Shown one piece after another: positions 1-7,990 of a stretch of 64,000 nt of DNA. The position numbers were made by a program, and so were the translations under genes. The notes beneath the pieces are model-generated. The model was given only the letters and a program-made list of their open reading frames with translations, had not been told where the DNA came from and ran no database searches. This DNA comes from Leucobacter exalbidus. GTDB lineage: Bacteria; Actinomycetota; Actinomycetes; Actinomycetales; Microbacteriaceae. Within the stretch, counting starts at the first letter, position 1; each line of letters begins with the position of its first letter. The stretch covers positions 2,232,001 to 2,296,000 of the forward strand of contig NZ_JAFIDA010000001.1 in the NCBI RefSeq assembly GCF_017834145.1. The letters are read 5' to 3'.

Positions 1-1070
1 CCAACATCATCTCGGTGCGCTCGTTCGGTGAGGTGGAGTTCTGGCTCGCCAGCATCAAGGTCGTCGCCATCATCGTGTTCCTCGGCGTGGGCGTGCTCTT
101 CGCCCTCGGCTTCTGGCCCGGCGGCTCATTTTCGCTGCCGAACCTGTGGGAGCATGGCGGGTTCGCCCCCAAGGGCGTCTGGCCCATCATCGCCGGCGTC
201 GCCGTCGTGATCTTCTCGTACTTCGGCACCGAGATCGCCGTGATGGCCGCCTCAGAGTCTGAAGACCCGGCCAAGGGCGTTCGCCAGGCCACCACCACGG
301 TCATCTGGCGCATCCTGCTGTTCTTCGTGGGCGCTGTTGCACTGATCGTCATCATCGTGCCCTGGAACGAACTGCCCGACCCCCAGGTGATGGGCCCGTT
401 CGTCTACCTGTTCACCCTTTACGGCATCCCCGCCGCCGGCCTCATCATGACCGCGGTCACTCTGACCGCGGTGTGCTCGGTGCTGAACTCGGGTCTCTAC
501 TCGGCCGCCCGCATGTTCGCGGCGCTGGCTGATCAGGGCTACGCCCCCGGCATCATCGCCAAGCGCTCACGCAACGGTGTGCCGATCGCGGCTGTGCTCG
601 CGTCGACGCTCGGTGGCTACGCGGCCGTGATCGTGAACTTCGCGGCCCCAGAGTCGGGCATCTTCGACTTCATCATGAACTCGGCCGGCCTCGTTGCGCT
701 GTTCGTGTACGCGTTCATCGCCCTCACCCAGATTCGCCTGCGTCAGCGCATGACGCCCGACGAGGTGAAGGGCTTGAAGCTCAAGATGTGGCTGCACCCG
801 TGGCTCGGCATCCTCGTGATCGCGGCGGTGGCAGCCATTGTGGTCATCATGGTTGTGAGCGGCGAGGGCACCCGCACGCAGGTGTGGACGAGCCTCGTCT
901 CGGTCGCCGTGCTTGCCGTGTTCTGGCCCGCCGTGCGCAAGCGCCTGGCGAAGGTGCGGGCGCAGCGCGCAACCGTCGAGCTTTCGGCAGACGAGCGCGC
1001 TCCCAAGCGCCTCGACGCAGATGCCGCCGGATCAGACGAAGTGCCCGCGGGCACCGGATCCGACCGCTAA
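1..1070 (+). CDS. APC-family amino acid permease, C-terminal part (5' end outside window)
   Basis: The reading frame is open from base 3 with no start, and its first residues (NIISVRSFGEVEFW) match the middle of GABA/asparagine-type amino acid permeases, so the gene begins upstream. About eight hydrophobic segments follow, then a charged cytoplasmic tail rich in K, R, A and D. Members of this family import amino acids with protons across the cytoplasmic membrane. The ExE region (FGTEIAVMAASESEDP) and the SGLYSAARM segment are typical. The substrate cannot be told from this part. A strong hairpin lies 8 bases after the stop, and the next gene (IclR) converges on it, so this is the end of a transcription unit. 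Confidence 0.9.
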   Translation, partial: NIISVRSFGEVEFWLASIKVVAIIVFLGVGVLFALGFWPGGSFSLPNLWEHGGFAPKGVWPIIAGVAVVIFSYFGTEIAVMAASESEDPAKGVRQATTTVIWRILLFFVGAVALIVIIVPWNELPDPQVMGPFVYLFTLYGIPAAGLIMTAVTLTAVCSVLNSGLYSAARMFAALADQGYAPGIIAKRSRNGVPIAAVLASTLGGYAAVIVNFAAPESGIFDFIMNSAGLVALFVYAFIALTQIRLRQRMTPDEVKGLKLKMWLHPWLGILVIAAVAAIVVIMVVSGEGTRTQVWTSLVSVAVLAVFWPAVRKRLAKVRAQRATVELSADERAPKRLDADAAGSDEVPAGTGSDR

Positions 1071-1077
1071 CGCAGCA

Positions 1078-1106
1078 GCCCGCCCCGGGATTGATCCGGG
1101 GCGGGC
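1078..1106 (+). terminator. Terminator hairpin after the permease
   Basis: An 11-bp perfect G+C-rich stem (1078-1088 with 1096-1106) with loop GATTGAT lies directly behind the permease stop. There is no clear T-run, as is common in actinobacteria. Confidence 0.7.
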
Positions 1107-1117
1107 ACGCAATCTCT

Positions 1118-1154
1118 CACAGGGAGCGAAGCCATCCAGGCTTCGCTCCCTGTG
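1118..1154. terminator. Second perfect hairpin in the convergent intergenic region
   Basis: A 16-bp perfect inverted repeat (1118-1133 with 1139-1154) with a 5-nt loop. It could be a back-up terminator or a repeated intergenic element. The rest of 1155-1313 shows nothing convincing. Confidence 0.5.
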
Positions 1155-1313
1155 TGCGTTGCGGCGCGAAAACGAGGCGCACGAACGGCGCGATCTCGCG
1201 CGGGGAACGGGCACGACGGCCCATGATCCGGACCAAACAGCGCCGCAGCGCGTATCGCCGCCAGCAACGCCTCAGCAGCGTGGGCCCACGAGCAGGCACG
1301 CCCAGAAACGCAG

Positions 1314-1353
1314 CAGGGGGCGGGCCAGAGCGATTGCTCCGGCCCGCCCCCTG
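1314..1353 (-). terminator. Terminator hairpin behind the IclR gene
   Basis: A 13-bp perfect inverted repeat (1314-1326 with 1341-1353), 16 bases beyond the IclR stop on the minus strand. Confidence 0.65.
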
Positions 1354-1368
1354 GGGTGCGTTAGCGCC

Positions 1369-2133
1369 TTAGATGCGGGCTCCGAGGAGCCGCGAGATCT
1401 CGTTGGCCGCAGCGACCGCCTGCGGTGCGAGCCGCTCGATGGAGGTGCCGGGGTGCTCGAGCAGAATCGACGAGACCGACATTCCGTAGGCAGCCTCTCC
1501 CCGGTGATTGAAGATCGGCGCCGAGACGCACACGGTGCCGATCTCGTTCTCGCCGAGATCGAGCGCATAGCCGCGCGAGTTCACGCGGGCCAGCTCTTCC
1601 AAGAGCAGCTCAACATCGGTGTATGTGGCATCGGTGCGAGCGGGCAGCCCGGTGCGCTCGGCGTATGCGCGCACGAATTCTTCCTCGCGGTAGGCCATCG
1701 TGGCCTTGCCCATGCCGGTCGAATGCATCGGAATCGCCAGCCCCACGCGCGAACGCATGCGGTACGGCTTCGATGAATCGGTGCGAATGAGATAGACCAT
1801 CTCATCGCCGGTGACCGCACCAACGTGCACGGTGCAGTCAACATCGGCGACCAGCCGGTCGACGATGGGCTGCGCGAGGGCCGCAATATCGAGCTTGGAC
1901 AGTGCACGGCCAGCGAGCGTCATGAAGCGACGACCCGCGTGGTACCCGTCGGTGGCATCTCCGGTGATGAACTCTGACTCGACGAGAAAGGCAAGGAGGC
2001 GGTGCACTGTCGATTTGGGCAGTTGCGCGGTGTCGACAATGTCGGTGAAGCGTTCGTTTAACAGTGCGGCTTCAAGCACCGCGAGCGTTTTCTGGCCCGC
2101 GCTTTGAGCGGCGGGTTTCGCTGTTTCTGGCAT
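1369..2133 (-). CDS. IclR-family transcriptional regulator (KdgR-like)
   Basis: Residues about 15-75 form the winged helix-turn-helix (DIVDTAQLPKSTVHRLLAFL). The rest is the IclR effector-binding domain, with the usual AIPMHSTGMGKA segment and a SVSSI motif near the end. I chose ATG 2133 because AAGGAAGG sits 6 nt upstream; ATG 2139 abuts that site and is less likely. IclR proteins of the KdgR type repress uronate and 2-keto-3-deoxygluconate genes and are released by a pathway intermediate. The gene lies just behind kduI and the TRAP genes on the same strand, so it probably controls this locus through the two dyads at 6061 and 6093. The link to those sites is inference. Confidence 0.9.
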   Translation of the reverse strand: MPETAKPAAQSAGQKTLAVLEAALLNERFTDIVDTAQLPKSTVHRLLAFLVESEFITGDATDGYHAGRRFMTLAGRALSKLDIAALAQPIVDRLVADVDCTVHVGAVTGDEMVYLIRTDSSKPYRMRSRVGLAIPMHSTGMGKATMAYREEEFVRAYAERTGLPARTDATYTDVELLLEELARVNSRGYALDLGENEIGTVCVSAPIFNHRGEAAYGMSVSSILLEHPGTSIERLAPQAVAAANEISRLLGARI

Positions 2134-2240
2134 CGACATCCTTCCTTGAACTAAGTGGGGGCATTTACAGATTACAGAGCCCCGCCCCTCATCTACCTGC
2201 GATGAGGGACAGGGCCCACTTTCATGTGCGCTGTGCGCGC

Positions 2241-3077
2241 TTAGACCATCTCGCTGATCTGCACGTGATCCATGTCGTCAAACGACTGGTTCTCGCCGGC
2301 CATGGCCCACACGAAGGCGTATGCCTGCGTGCCGACACCCGAGTGGATCGACCAGCTGGGCGACATCACGAGCTGCTCAGAAGCGACCATCATATGACGG
2401 GTCTCTTCGGGCTCGCCCATGAGGTGAACGACGCGCTCGTTGGCGGGTACATCGAAGTACAGGTAGAACTCGGTGCGGCGCTCGTGTGTGTGCGCGGGCA
2501 TCGTGTTCCACATGCTGCCGGCCTGCAGGCGGGTGACGCCCATAACGATCTGGCAGCTACGAATGCCGTTCTCGTGGATGACCTGGCGCAGGCGACGCGT
2601 GTTCGCCGTGGTCTGGTCGCCCAGCTCGCGGATCGTTCCCTCATCGGGGCCGGCCAGCGTATTGGGGAAGGCCGTGTGGGCCGGTGCCGAGAAGCCGTAG
2701 TACTTGGCGGGGGTGCCACCATCGGCCGAGTAGAACGTGACGTCGCGGGTGCCGCGACCCAGGTACAGCACGGCCTCGGGGGCCATGTCGTACTCGACGC
2801 CGTCAGCAACGATGGTGCCCTGGGCGCCGACGTTTACGAAACCGATCTCGCGGTGCTCGAGGAAGAACTCCGAACGGATCTCGGGCACGGCCTCAAGCTT
2901 GAGCGGTGCATCGGTGGGGACTGCGCCCACTGCGACGATGCGGTCGTAGTGCGTGGCAAAGGTGCGGGTCTCGCCGGGCACGAGCACTTTTTCGATGAGC
3001 AGGTGATCGCGCAGCTCCTGCTGCGAGAAACCAACGATCTGGTCGGGTCCGATTGGGCGAATCATGTTTGAAGCCAT
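2241..3077 (-). CDS. kduI: 5-dehydro-4-deoxy-D-glucuronate isomerase
   Basis: The 278-residue length is the family norm. The zinc ligands known for KduI are visible as H196, H198, E203 and H245 (MPAHTHERRTEF and WSIHSG). The enzyme is a cupin and converts 5-keto-4-deoxyuronate, formed from unsaturated uronates released by polysaccharide lyases, to 2,5-diketo-3-deoxygluconate. A GGAGG ribosome binding site precedes ATG 3077. It is followed on the same strand by the IclR gene (107-bp gap) and preceded by the TRAP transporter genes. The product is the substrate of KduD encoded at 7235. Some KduI proteins are also reported to act on hexuronates, so galacturonate or glucuronate is a possible alternative substrate. 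Confidence 0.95.
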   Translation of the reverse strand: MASNMIRPIGPDQIVGFSQQELRDHLLIEKVLVPGETRTFATHYDRIVAVGAVPTDAPLKLEAVPEIRSEFFLEHREIGFVNVGAQGTIVADGVEYDMAPEAVLYLGRGTRDVTFYSADGGTPAKYYGFSAPAHTAFPNTLAGPDEGTIRELGDQTTANTRRLRQVIHENGIRSCQIVMGVTRLQAGSMWNTMPAHTHERRTEFYLYFDVPANERVVHLMGEPEETRHMMVASEQLVMSPSWSIHSGVGTQAYAFVWAMAGENQSFDDMDHVQISEMV

Positions 3078-3104
3078 GAAATCCTCCTGGTAGTGATGTG
3101 GGTG

Positions 3105-4415
3105 TTAGTTGAGCAGCCCGGCCATGCGAGGCAGCCAGAGTGAAATCTCGGGGACGAAAACGATCACGAACAGCATCACGATGAGTGCGAGCATGAACGG
3201 CATCAGCTTCACGATGACCGGCTCGAGGCGCACCTTGGCGACTTGCGCGCCGACAAAGAGCACCGGGGCCGATGGCGGGGATATCACCGCGATCGACAGG
3301 TTGAAGACCATGATGATGCCGAAGTGCACCGGATCGATACCGTATGACACCGCAATGGGCAAGAAGATCGGCACGAAGATCAGCATCGCGGGCGTGGGGT
3401 CGAGCGGAATGCCGATGAGGAGCAGGATGCCCATCATGATCAGCATCACGATGACCTTCGAGTCGGTCCAGCCGAAGAGACCGTCAGCGATGATCTGGGG
3501 GAGCCTTGAGTAGGTCATGACGTAACCCATGATCGAGGAGACCGCGATCAAGAAGATCACGATGGTGCTCGTGCGGCAGGCGTCGTACAGAATCTTGCCG
3601 AGATCGCGCAGGCCGATCGTGCGGTAGATGAAGGAAAGCAGCAGCGCGTAGACAACGGCGACGGCCGAGCCCTCGGTGGGGGTGAAGAAGCCGACGATGA
3701 TGCCGCCGATGGCGACAACGATGAGACCGAGTGAGGGGAGCGCCTTGAGGAACGTGGTGAAGAATACGTTCCAGCCGGGGAAGCTGGTGCCCTTGAGCTC
3801 GGGGTGCTTGCGTGCGTACAGCGCAATGATGAACGCACAGGTCGCGGCCCAGAGCAGACCGGGGATGTAGCCGGCCATGAACAGTGCACCGATGGAGGTG
3901 CCGCCCGCGGCGAGCGAGTAAATGATGAGCGTGTTGCTCGGGGGAATGAGCATGCCTGCGGGGGCCGAGGCAACGTTGGCGGCTGCCGACATCGAACGGT
4001 CGTAGCCTTCCTTGCGCATCATCGGGCTCACGGTTGAACCGACGGCGGCGGCGGTGGCCACGGCCGAACCTGACACGGCACCGAAGATCGTGTTGGCCAC
4101 GACGGTGGTCTGCATCAGTGATGCGGGGGCGCGGCCGACAAGCACGCGAGCGAAGTTAATCAGCCGCTCGGCGATACCGCCGTTATTCATAATGACGCCG
4201 GCAAGCACAAAGAAGGGGATAGCGAGCAGTGCGAACGAGTTGGTGCCGCGCAGCATTTGCTGGGCCGAGGTGATGGCGCCGCGATCGAAACCGGCGACGA
4301 GGAACATGCAGACTGCCGAGGGCAGACCGATGGAGACAGATACGGGGGCGCCGAGCGCGAGCAGCACAACCATGCCGCCGAGCAGTACGAGCCCGATGAT
4401 GAGCGGATCAACCAT
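3105..4415 (-). CDS. dctM: TRAP transporter large permease (DctM type)
   Basis: At 436 residues with about twelve hydrophobic segments this has the size and pattern of TRAP large permeases. Family blocks include NNGGIAERLINFARVLVG, SAPAGMLIPPSNTLI and PTPAMLIFVPI. It forms the ion-driven translocation channel. It overlaps the small permease gene by 8 bp, which indicates coupled translation, and lies between the other TRAP genes and kduI. The context indicates import of uronates or unsaturated oligouronate breakdown products. The substrate is inferred from neighbours only. Confidence 0.93.
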   Translation of the reverse strand: MVDPLIIGLVLLGGMVVLLALGAPVSVSIGLPSAVCMFLVAGFDRGAITSAQQMLRGTNSFALLAIPFFVLAGVIMNNGGIAERLINFARVLVGRAPASLMQTTVVANTIFGAVSGSAVATAAAVGSTVSPMMRKEGYDRSMSAAANVASAPAGMLIPPSNTLIIYSLAAGGTSIGALFMAGYIPGLLWAATCAFIIALYARKHPELKGTSFPGWNVFFTTFLKALPSLGLIVVAIGGIIVGFFTPTEGSAVAVVYALLLSFIYRTIGLRDLGKILYDACRTSTIVIFLIAVSSIMGYVMTYSRLPQIIADGLFGWTDSKVIVMLIMMGILLLIGIPLDPTPAMLIFVPIFLPIAVSYGIDPVHFGIIMVFNLSIAVISPPSAPVLFVGAQVAKVRLEPVIVKLMPFMLALIVMLFVIVFVPEISLWLPRMAGLLN

Positions 4416-4947
4416 TAGCAGGGAGCCCCAATTCCTGTGTTACTGCCTCAAGCTCGTCGTCGACGACCCTGTGACCCGGGTAGCTCTTCGAGAGCGTCCC
4501 TACGATGTGAAGAATGACGTAGAACGTCAGCAGTACGCCCGAAACGGGCAGCGCGAGGCTGAGCTGACCCTGCGTGAACGGCAGCAGCGGGTTCGTCTGC
4601 GTCCATGACATGGCCGACTGCATGTAGCCGCCGTAGAGCATGACGTACACAACAAACGCGAGCACTGCGAAGTACGCGAGCAGATCGACGTAGCGCTGAA
4701 TCGCGCGGGGAAGCTTCTCGACGACGAAGTCCATGACCACATCTGCCTTTTCACCCACGGCGACACTGATGCCGATGAGGCTGAGCCATACGAAGGCGTA
4801 GCGGGCTGCTTCTTCACTCCAGGCGCTCGGGCTGTGGAGTACCAGGCGGGTGAATACCTGCCACACCACCAGCAGCACCAGCAGTGCAAACAGGGCGATG
4901 CAGAGGGCTCGTAGAGCTCTATCTAGCCAAAGGCGGAATATGGTCAT
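4408..4947 (-). CDS. dctQ: TRAP transporter small permease (DctQ type)
   Basis: A 179-residue protein with four hydrophobic segments and the DctQ signature region WSEEAARYAFVWLSLIG. It pairs with the large permease in the membrane. A GAGG site lies upstream of ATG 4947. The gene is 30 bp behind the binding-protein gene and overlaps dctM by 8 bp, so the three form one unit in the usual P-Q-M order. Confidence 0.92.
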   Translation of the reverse strand: MTIFRLWLDRALRALCIALFALLVLLVVWQVFTRLVLHSPSAWSEEAARYAFVWLSLIGISVAVGEKADVVMDFVVEKLPRAIQRYVDLLAYFAVLAFVVYVMLYGGYMQSAMSWTQTNPLLPFTQGQLSLALPVSGVLLTFYVILHIVGTLSKSYPGHRVVDDELEAVTQELGLPANG

Positions 4948-4977
4948 GGACGTTCCTCGATTACGAAAAGCTCGAAA

Positions 4978-5988
4978 TTACTTGGCGGCAGCGATGGCGT
5001 CGTAGATGGTCTGCGTCGTCTCGGTGGTCAGCATCTCCTTGTGGAGAGGCAGAACCTCCTTCTTGAACGCTTCAACGTCGGTCTCAACGAACGTGGCGCC
5101 ACCCTCTTCTGCGCGCTTCTTCGCATCGCTGACTGCGGTGTCGAAGGCCGCGAGCTGCACGTCGACCGACTCGTCGAGCAGAGTCTCAAAGATCTCGCGT
5201 GACTCTTCGTCCATGTCGGCGATGACCTTGGGGTTGCCCACCAGGTAATCGGGCATCATGAGGTGCTTGGTGTACGAGTACACGGGGGCGATCTCGTAGT
5301 GCGACATGGTGCCGTAGATCAGCTCGTTGTTCTCGCCGCCGTCGAGCACGCCCGACTGCATTGCGGTGTAGACCTCATCCTGGGCCATCGGAGTGCCGAC
5401 GCCACCCATGAGCTCCATCAGGCGCACGTTGGTGGGCGAGCCGATGACGCGAATCTTCTGGCCAGCGAGGTCTGCGGGCTTCTCAACGGCCTTGCTCGAG
5501 TAGACGTTGCGCACGCCACCGTGAACGGCAGCCAGAATCTCGATGTCTTGATCGAGCAGGGTGTCGTAGAGGTCGCCGACGATCTCAGGATCGTTGAGCA
5601 CCTCCATCTGGTGCTCGGGTGACTCGTAGATGTAGGGCAGGTTCACGACCGAGAAGTCAGGGTTGAAGCTCTCAAGCAGTGAGCCAGCGATGAAGGCGAG
5701 ATCGATGGTGCCCGACTGGACCTGCTCGATGGAGGCCTCCTGCGAGCCCAGCGTGCCATCGGCGAACAGTTCGAGCTTGTACTTGCCGTCGGTCTGCTCT
5801 TCGAGCTTGTCTGACAGATCAAGGATGGCCTCGGCCTGGGGGTGCGTGGGGGACTGGTTGAACGCAACACGGAAGACGGTCGTGTCGGCGCTGTCGCCGC
5901 CCGCTCCGTTGCTGCTGCAACCGGTCATTCCGAGTGCGAGTGCAGCAACTGCCGCGATCGCGAAAGCTGCAAAGGCACGCTTATTCAT
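4978..5988 (-). CDS. dctP: TRAP transporter solute-binding lipoprotein (DctP type)
   Basis: The 336-residue product has a lipoprotein signal (residues 1-23) with the lipobox ending at C24 (MTGCSS), then a periplasmic-type binding protein of the DctP family (AFNQSPTHPQAEAI near the start, KIRVIGSPTNVRLMELMG in the middle with the conserved Arg that binds a carboxylate). It should be membrane-anchored outside the cell and deliver an organic acid to DctQM. The start is ATG 5988, with AGGAG 8 nt upstream. The frame stays open far upstream, but that stretch covers the operators and the divergent promoter. It is the first gene of the leftward operon. Confidence 0.94.
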   Translation of the reverse strand: MNKRAFAAFAIAAVAALALGMTGCSSNGAGGDSADTTVFRVAFNQSPTHPQAEAILDLSDKLEEQTDGKYKLELFADGTLGSQEASIEQVQSGTIDLAFIAGSLLESFNPDFSVVNLPYIYESPEHQMEVLNDPEIVGDLYDTLLDQDIEILAAVHGGVRNVYSSKAVEKPADLAGQKIRVIGSPTNVRLMELMGGVGTPMAQDEVYTAMQSGVLDGGENNELIYGTMSHYEIAPVYSYTKHLMMPDYLVGNPKVIADMDEESREIFETLLDESVDVQLAAFDTAVSDAKKRAEEGGATFVETDVEAFKKEVLPLHKEMLTTETTQTIYDAIAAAK

Positions 5989-6046
5989 TCGTTTTCTCCT
6001 CATTGAGTAATTCGCGGGGATCTGGAGCAAAGCATCAGATAGGGAC

Positions 6047-6076
6047 ACAGTACATGAAAATGGAACCAAGTTCCAA
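6047..6076 (-). promoter_or_regulatory. Candidate promoter of the leftward TRAP/kduI operon
   Basis: On the minus strand TTGGAA (6076-6071) and TACTGT (6052-6047) are separated by 18 nt. They would start transcription near 6040, about 50 nt before ATG 5988. The -35 box overlaps the operator at 6061-6075. Confidence 0.5.
6061..6075. promoter_or_regulatory. IclR/KdgR-type operator 1
   Basis: A perfect dyad TGGAAC-CAA-GTTCCA that overlaps the -35 region of the leftward promoter. The same arms and 3-nt spacing recur at 6093. IclR-family uronate regulators are known to bind dyads of this general kind. Assignment to the IclR protein at 1369 is inference. Confidence 0.7.
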
Positions 6077-6081
6077 TTAGT

Positions 6082-6087
6082 GATACT
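6082..6087 (+). promoter_or_regulatory. Candidate -10 box of the rightward operon
   Basis: GATACT lies between the two operators. It would place the transcript start near 6094, inside operator 2, leaving a leader of about 70 nt before ATG 6166. No good -35 was seen. Confidence 0.4.
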
Positions 6088-6092
6088 GTGAG

Positions 6093-6107
6093 TGGAACAG
6101 TGTTCCA
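6093..6107. promoter_or_regulatory. IclR/KdgR-type operator 2
   Basis: A perfect dyad TGGAAC-AGT-GTTCCA with the same arms as operator 1. The two centres are 32 bp apart, about three helical turns, which would allow cooperative binding by one regulator covering both divergent promoters. Confidence 0.7.
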
Positions 6108-6165
6108 TGATTGCACAACTTTGGACGCTGCTTGGACTGTTTTGCTCAGAGAAGAGAGAAATACG

Positions 6166-7209
6166 ATGGCACGTGAGAATTATGCAGGTGGCGGTCGCGC
6201 AGCCCAGTACATCGGTGACGGTGATATGCGTGTGGTGGATCAGCCCGTTCCCACCCCCGGCCCCGGCCAGGTACGCATCAAGGTTGCATTCTGCGGTATC
6301 TGCGGCACCGATCTGCACATCTTGCACGGCAACATGGACTCGCGCGTCGAAACGCCGCAGGCCATCGGCCACGAGATGAGCGGCACCATCGACGCCGTGG
6401 GTGAGGGCGTCACCGCACTCGCTCCCGGCGCCGGCGTCACCGTGATGCCGCTCGACTGGTGTGGCACCTGCCCGGCGTGTGAAGCCGGTCACCAGCACAT
6501 CTGCCAGAACCTCGACTTCGTGGGTATCGAAACGACCGGCGCAATGCAGCAGTTCTGGGTCGTCCCCGAATCGCTCGTTGTGCCGCTGCCCGAGGGCCTC
6601 GCGCTCGACCACGCCGCGCTCATCGAGCCGCTCGCTGTCGCCGCACACGATGTGCGACGCTCACGCCTCACCGCGGGCGAAACCGCCGTCATCGTCGGCG
6701 GTGGCCCGATCGGTCAGCTCATCTCGCTCGTGGCACAGGGCACGGGCGCTCGCGTCATTCTGGCCGAGCCCAACGCCGACCGCCGCGCTTTCGCCGAGCG
6801 CAACGGCGCCCAGGTCGTCAACCCGGTCGAAGAGAACCTCGCCGCCATCGTTGAAGCTGAAACGGGCGGCGCAGGCGCCGACGTCGTCTTCGAGGTCGCC
6901 GGCATCGCCGCGACCGCGCTCGAAGCGCCCCGCTTGGCACGCACCCGCGGCCGCGTCGTCATGGTCGCAATCCACGCCCAGCCGGTGCCCATCGACCTGC
7001 ACCGTGTGTTCTGGCGCGAGCTCGAACTGATCGGCGCCCGCGTCTACGAACGCGAAGACTTCGAACGCGCCATCGAGCTGCTGGCCAGCGGCCACGTGCC
7101 CGCAGACGAGCTCATCACCCGCAAGGTGCCGCTCGCCGAGACCAAGACGGCCTTCAACGATCTCACCGATGCACGAGCACTGAAGGTGCTCATCGACGTA
7201 CAGAACTAG
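6166..7209 (+). CDS. Zinc-dependent medium-chain dehydrogenase in the uronate operon
   Basis: A 347-residue medium-chain dehydrogenase. The catalytic zinc site is seen as CGICGTD, GHE and the later E in LIEPLAV. A structural zinc site (CGTCPACEAGHQHIC) and a Rossmann GGGPIG motif follow. It probably oxidises a sugar alcohol or sugar acid, or reduces the keto form, with NAD(P). ATG 6166 is preferred because AGAAGAGAG lies upstream and the GTG at 6088 would place coding sequence across operator 2. It is the first gene of the rightward operon, 25 bp before kduD. The KDG pathway is complete without it, so it may feed a second substrate (for example an idonate- or altronate-like sugar acid) into the route. 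The exact substrate is unknown. Confidence 0.88.
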   Translation: MARENYAGGGRAAQYIGDGDMRVVDQPVPTPGPGQVRIKVAFCGICGTDLHILHGNMDSRVETPQAIGHEMSGTIDAVGEGVTALAPGAGVTVMPLDWCGTCPACEAGHQHICQNLDFVGIETTGAMQQFWVVPESLVVPLPEGLALDHAALIEPLAVAAHDVRRSRLTAGETAVIVGGGPIGQLISLVAQGTGARVILAEPNADRRAFAERNGAQVVNPVEENLAAIVEAETGGAGADVVFEVAGIAATALEAPRLARTRGRVVMVAIHAQPVPIDLHRVFWRELELIGARVYEREDFERAIELLASGHVPADELITRKVPLAETKTAFNDLTDARALKVLIDVQN

Positions 7210-7234
7210 CACGAAACAAGGAGACACAGAAGTC

Positions 7235-7990
7235 ATGAATGAACTGTTCAACCTCACCGGCCTCACCGCAGTCGTCACCGGCGCACGCCGCGGCATCGGC
7301 TTCGCCATCGCTGAAGCACTCGCCGCTGCAGGCGCCGACATCATCGCCGCCTCGGCCACGCAGGAGCTTGAGGGCAGCGCCATCGAGAAGCGCGTGCGCG
7401 AACTCGGCCGCAACTTTGAAGCACACGCCGTTGATTTCAAGAGCCGCGAGGCCGTGCTGGCCTTCGCTGATCTCGTGAGCGACCGCGCCGACATTCTGGT
7501 CAACAACGCGGGCACGATTCGCCGCGCCCCCGCAGCCGAGCACCCCCTCGAGTGGTGGGACGAAGTGATCGACGTCAACCTCGACAGCCAGTTCGTGCTC
7601 ACGCAGAGCATCGGCAAGAAGATGATCGAGCGCGGCAGCGGCAAGGTCATCTTCACCGCAAGCCTGCTGAGCTTCCAGGGTGGCATCAACGTTCCCGGCT
7701 ACACCGCAGCAAAGTCGGCCATCCTCGGCCTGACGCGCGCACTCTCGAACGAGTGGGCCGCCAGCGGCGTCACCGTGAACGCGATCGCCCCCGGCTACAT
7801 CGCCACCGACAACACCGAGGCCCTGCGCGATGACGCAGCCCGCTCGGCATCGATCCTCGAGCGCATCCCCGCGGGTCGCTGGGGCGAAGCCTCAGACCTC
7901 GGCGGTGCCGCAGTGTTCCTCGCGAGCCGCGCAGCCGACTACGTCACCGGCACGGTGCTGCCGGTCGATGGCGGATGGCTCGGCCGTTGA
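7235..7990 (+). CDS. kduD: 2-dehydro-3-deoxy-D-gluconate 5-dehydrogenase (SDR)
   Basis: A 251-residue short-chain dehydrogenase with the cofactor motif TGARRGIG near residue 13, NNAG, and the catalytic YTAAK. KduD-like features are the LFNLTGLTAVVTG start and the WGEASDLGGAAVFLAS end. It reduces 2,5-diketo-3-deoxygluconate, the product of KduI, to 2-keto-3-deoxygluconate with NAD(P)H. It overlaps the aldolase gene by 16 bp (by 3 bp if the aldolase starts at TTG 7987). The name rests on the SDR fold plus the presence of kduI and KDG kinase. Gluconate 5-dehydrogenase is the nearest alternative. Confidence 0.88.
   Translation: MNELFNLTGLTAVVTGARRGIGFAIAEALAAAGADIIAASATQELEGSAIEKRVRELGRNFEAHAVDFKSREAVLAFADLVSDRADILVNNAGTIRRAPAAEHPLEWWDEVIDVNLDSQFVLTQSIGKKMIERGSGKVIFTASLLSFQGGINVPGYTAAKSAILGLTRALSNEWAASGVTVNAIAPGYIATDNTEALRDDAARSASILERIPAGRWGEASDLGGAAVFLASRAADYVTGTVLPVDGGWLGR

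Noticed and set aside
6088-6165. Extended N-terminus of the zinc dehydrogenase from GTG 6088
   Set aside because: The added residues run through operator 2 and the predicted transcript start, and a ribosome site precedes ATG 6166.
6000-6648. Upstream extension of the DctP frame on the minus strand
   Set aside because: It would remove the lipoprotein signal from the N-terminus and lies antisense to the zinc dehydrogenase.
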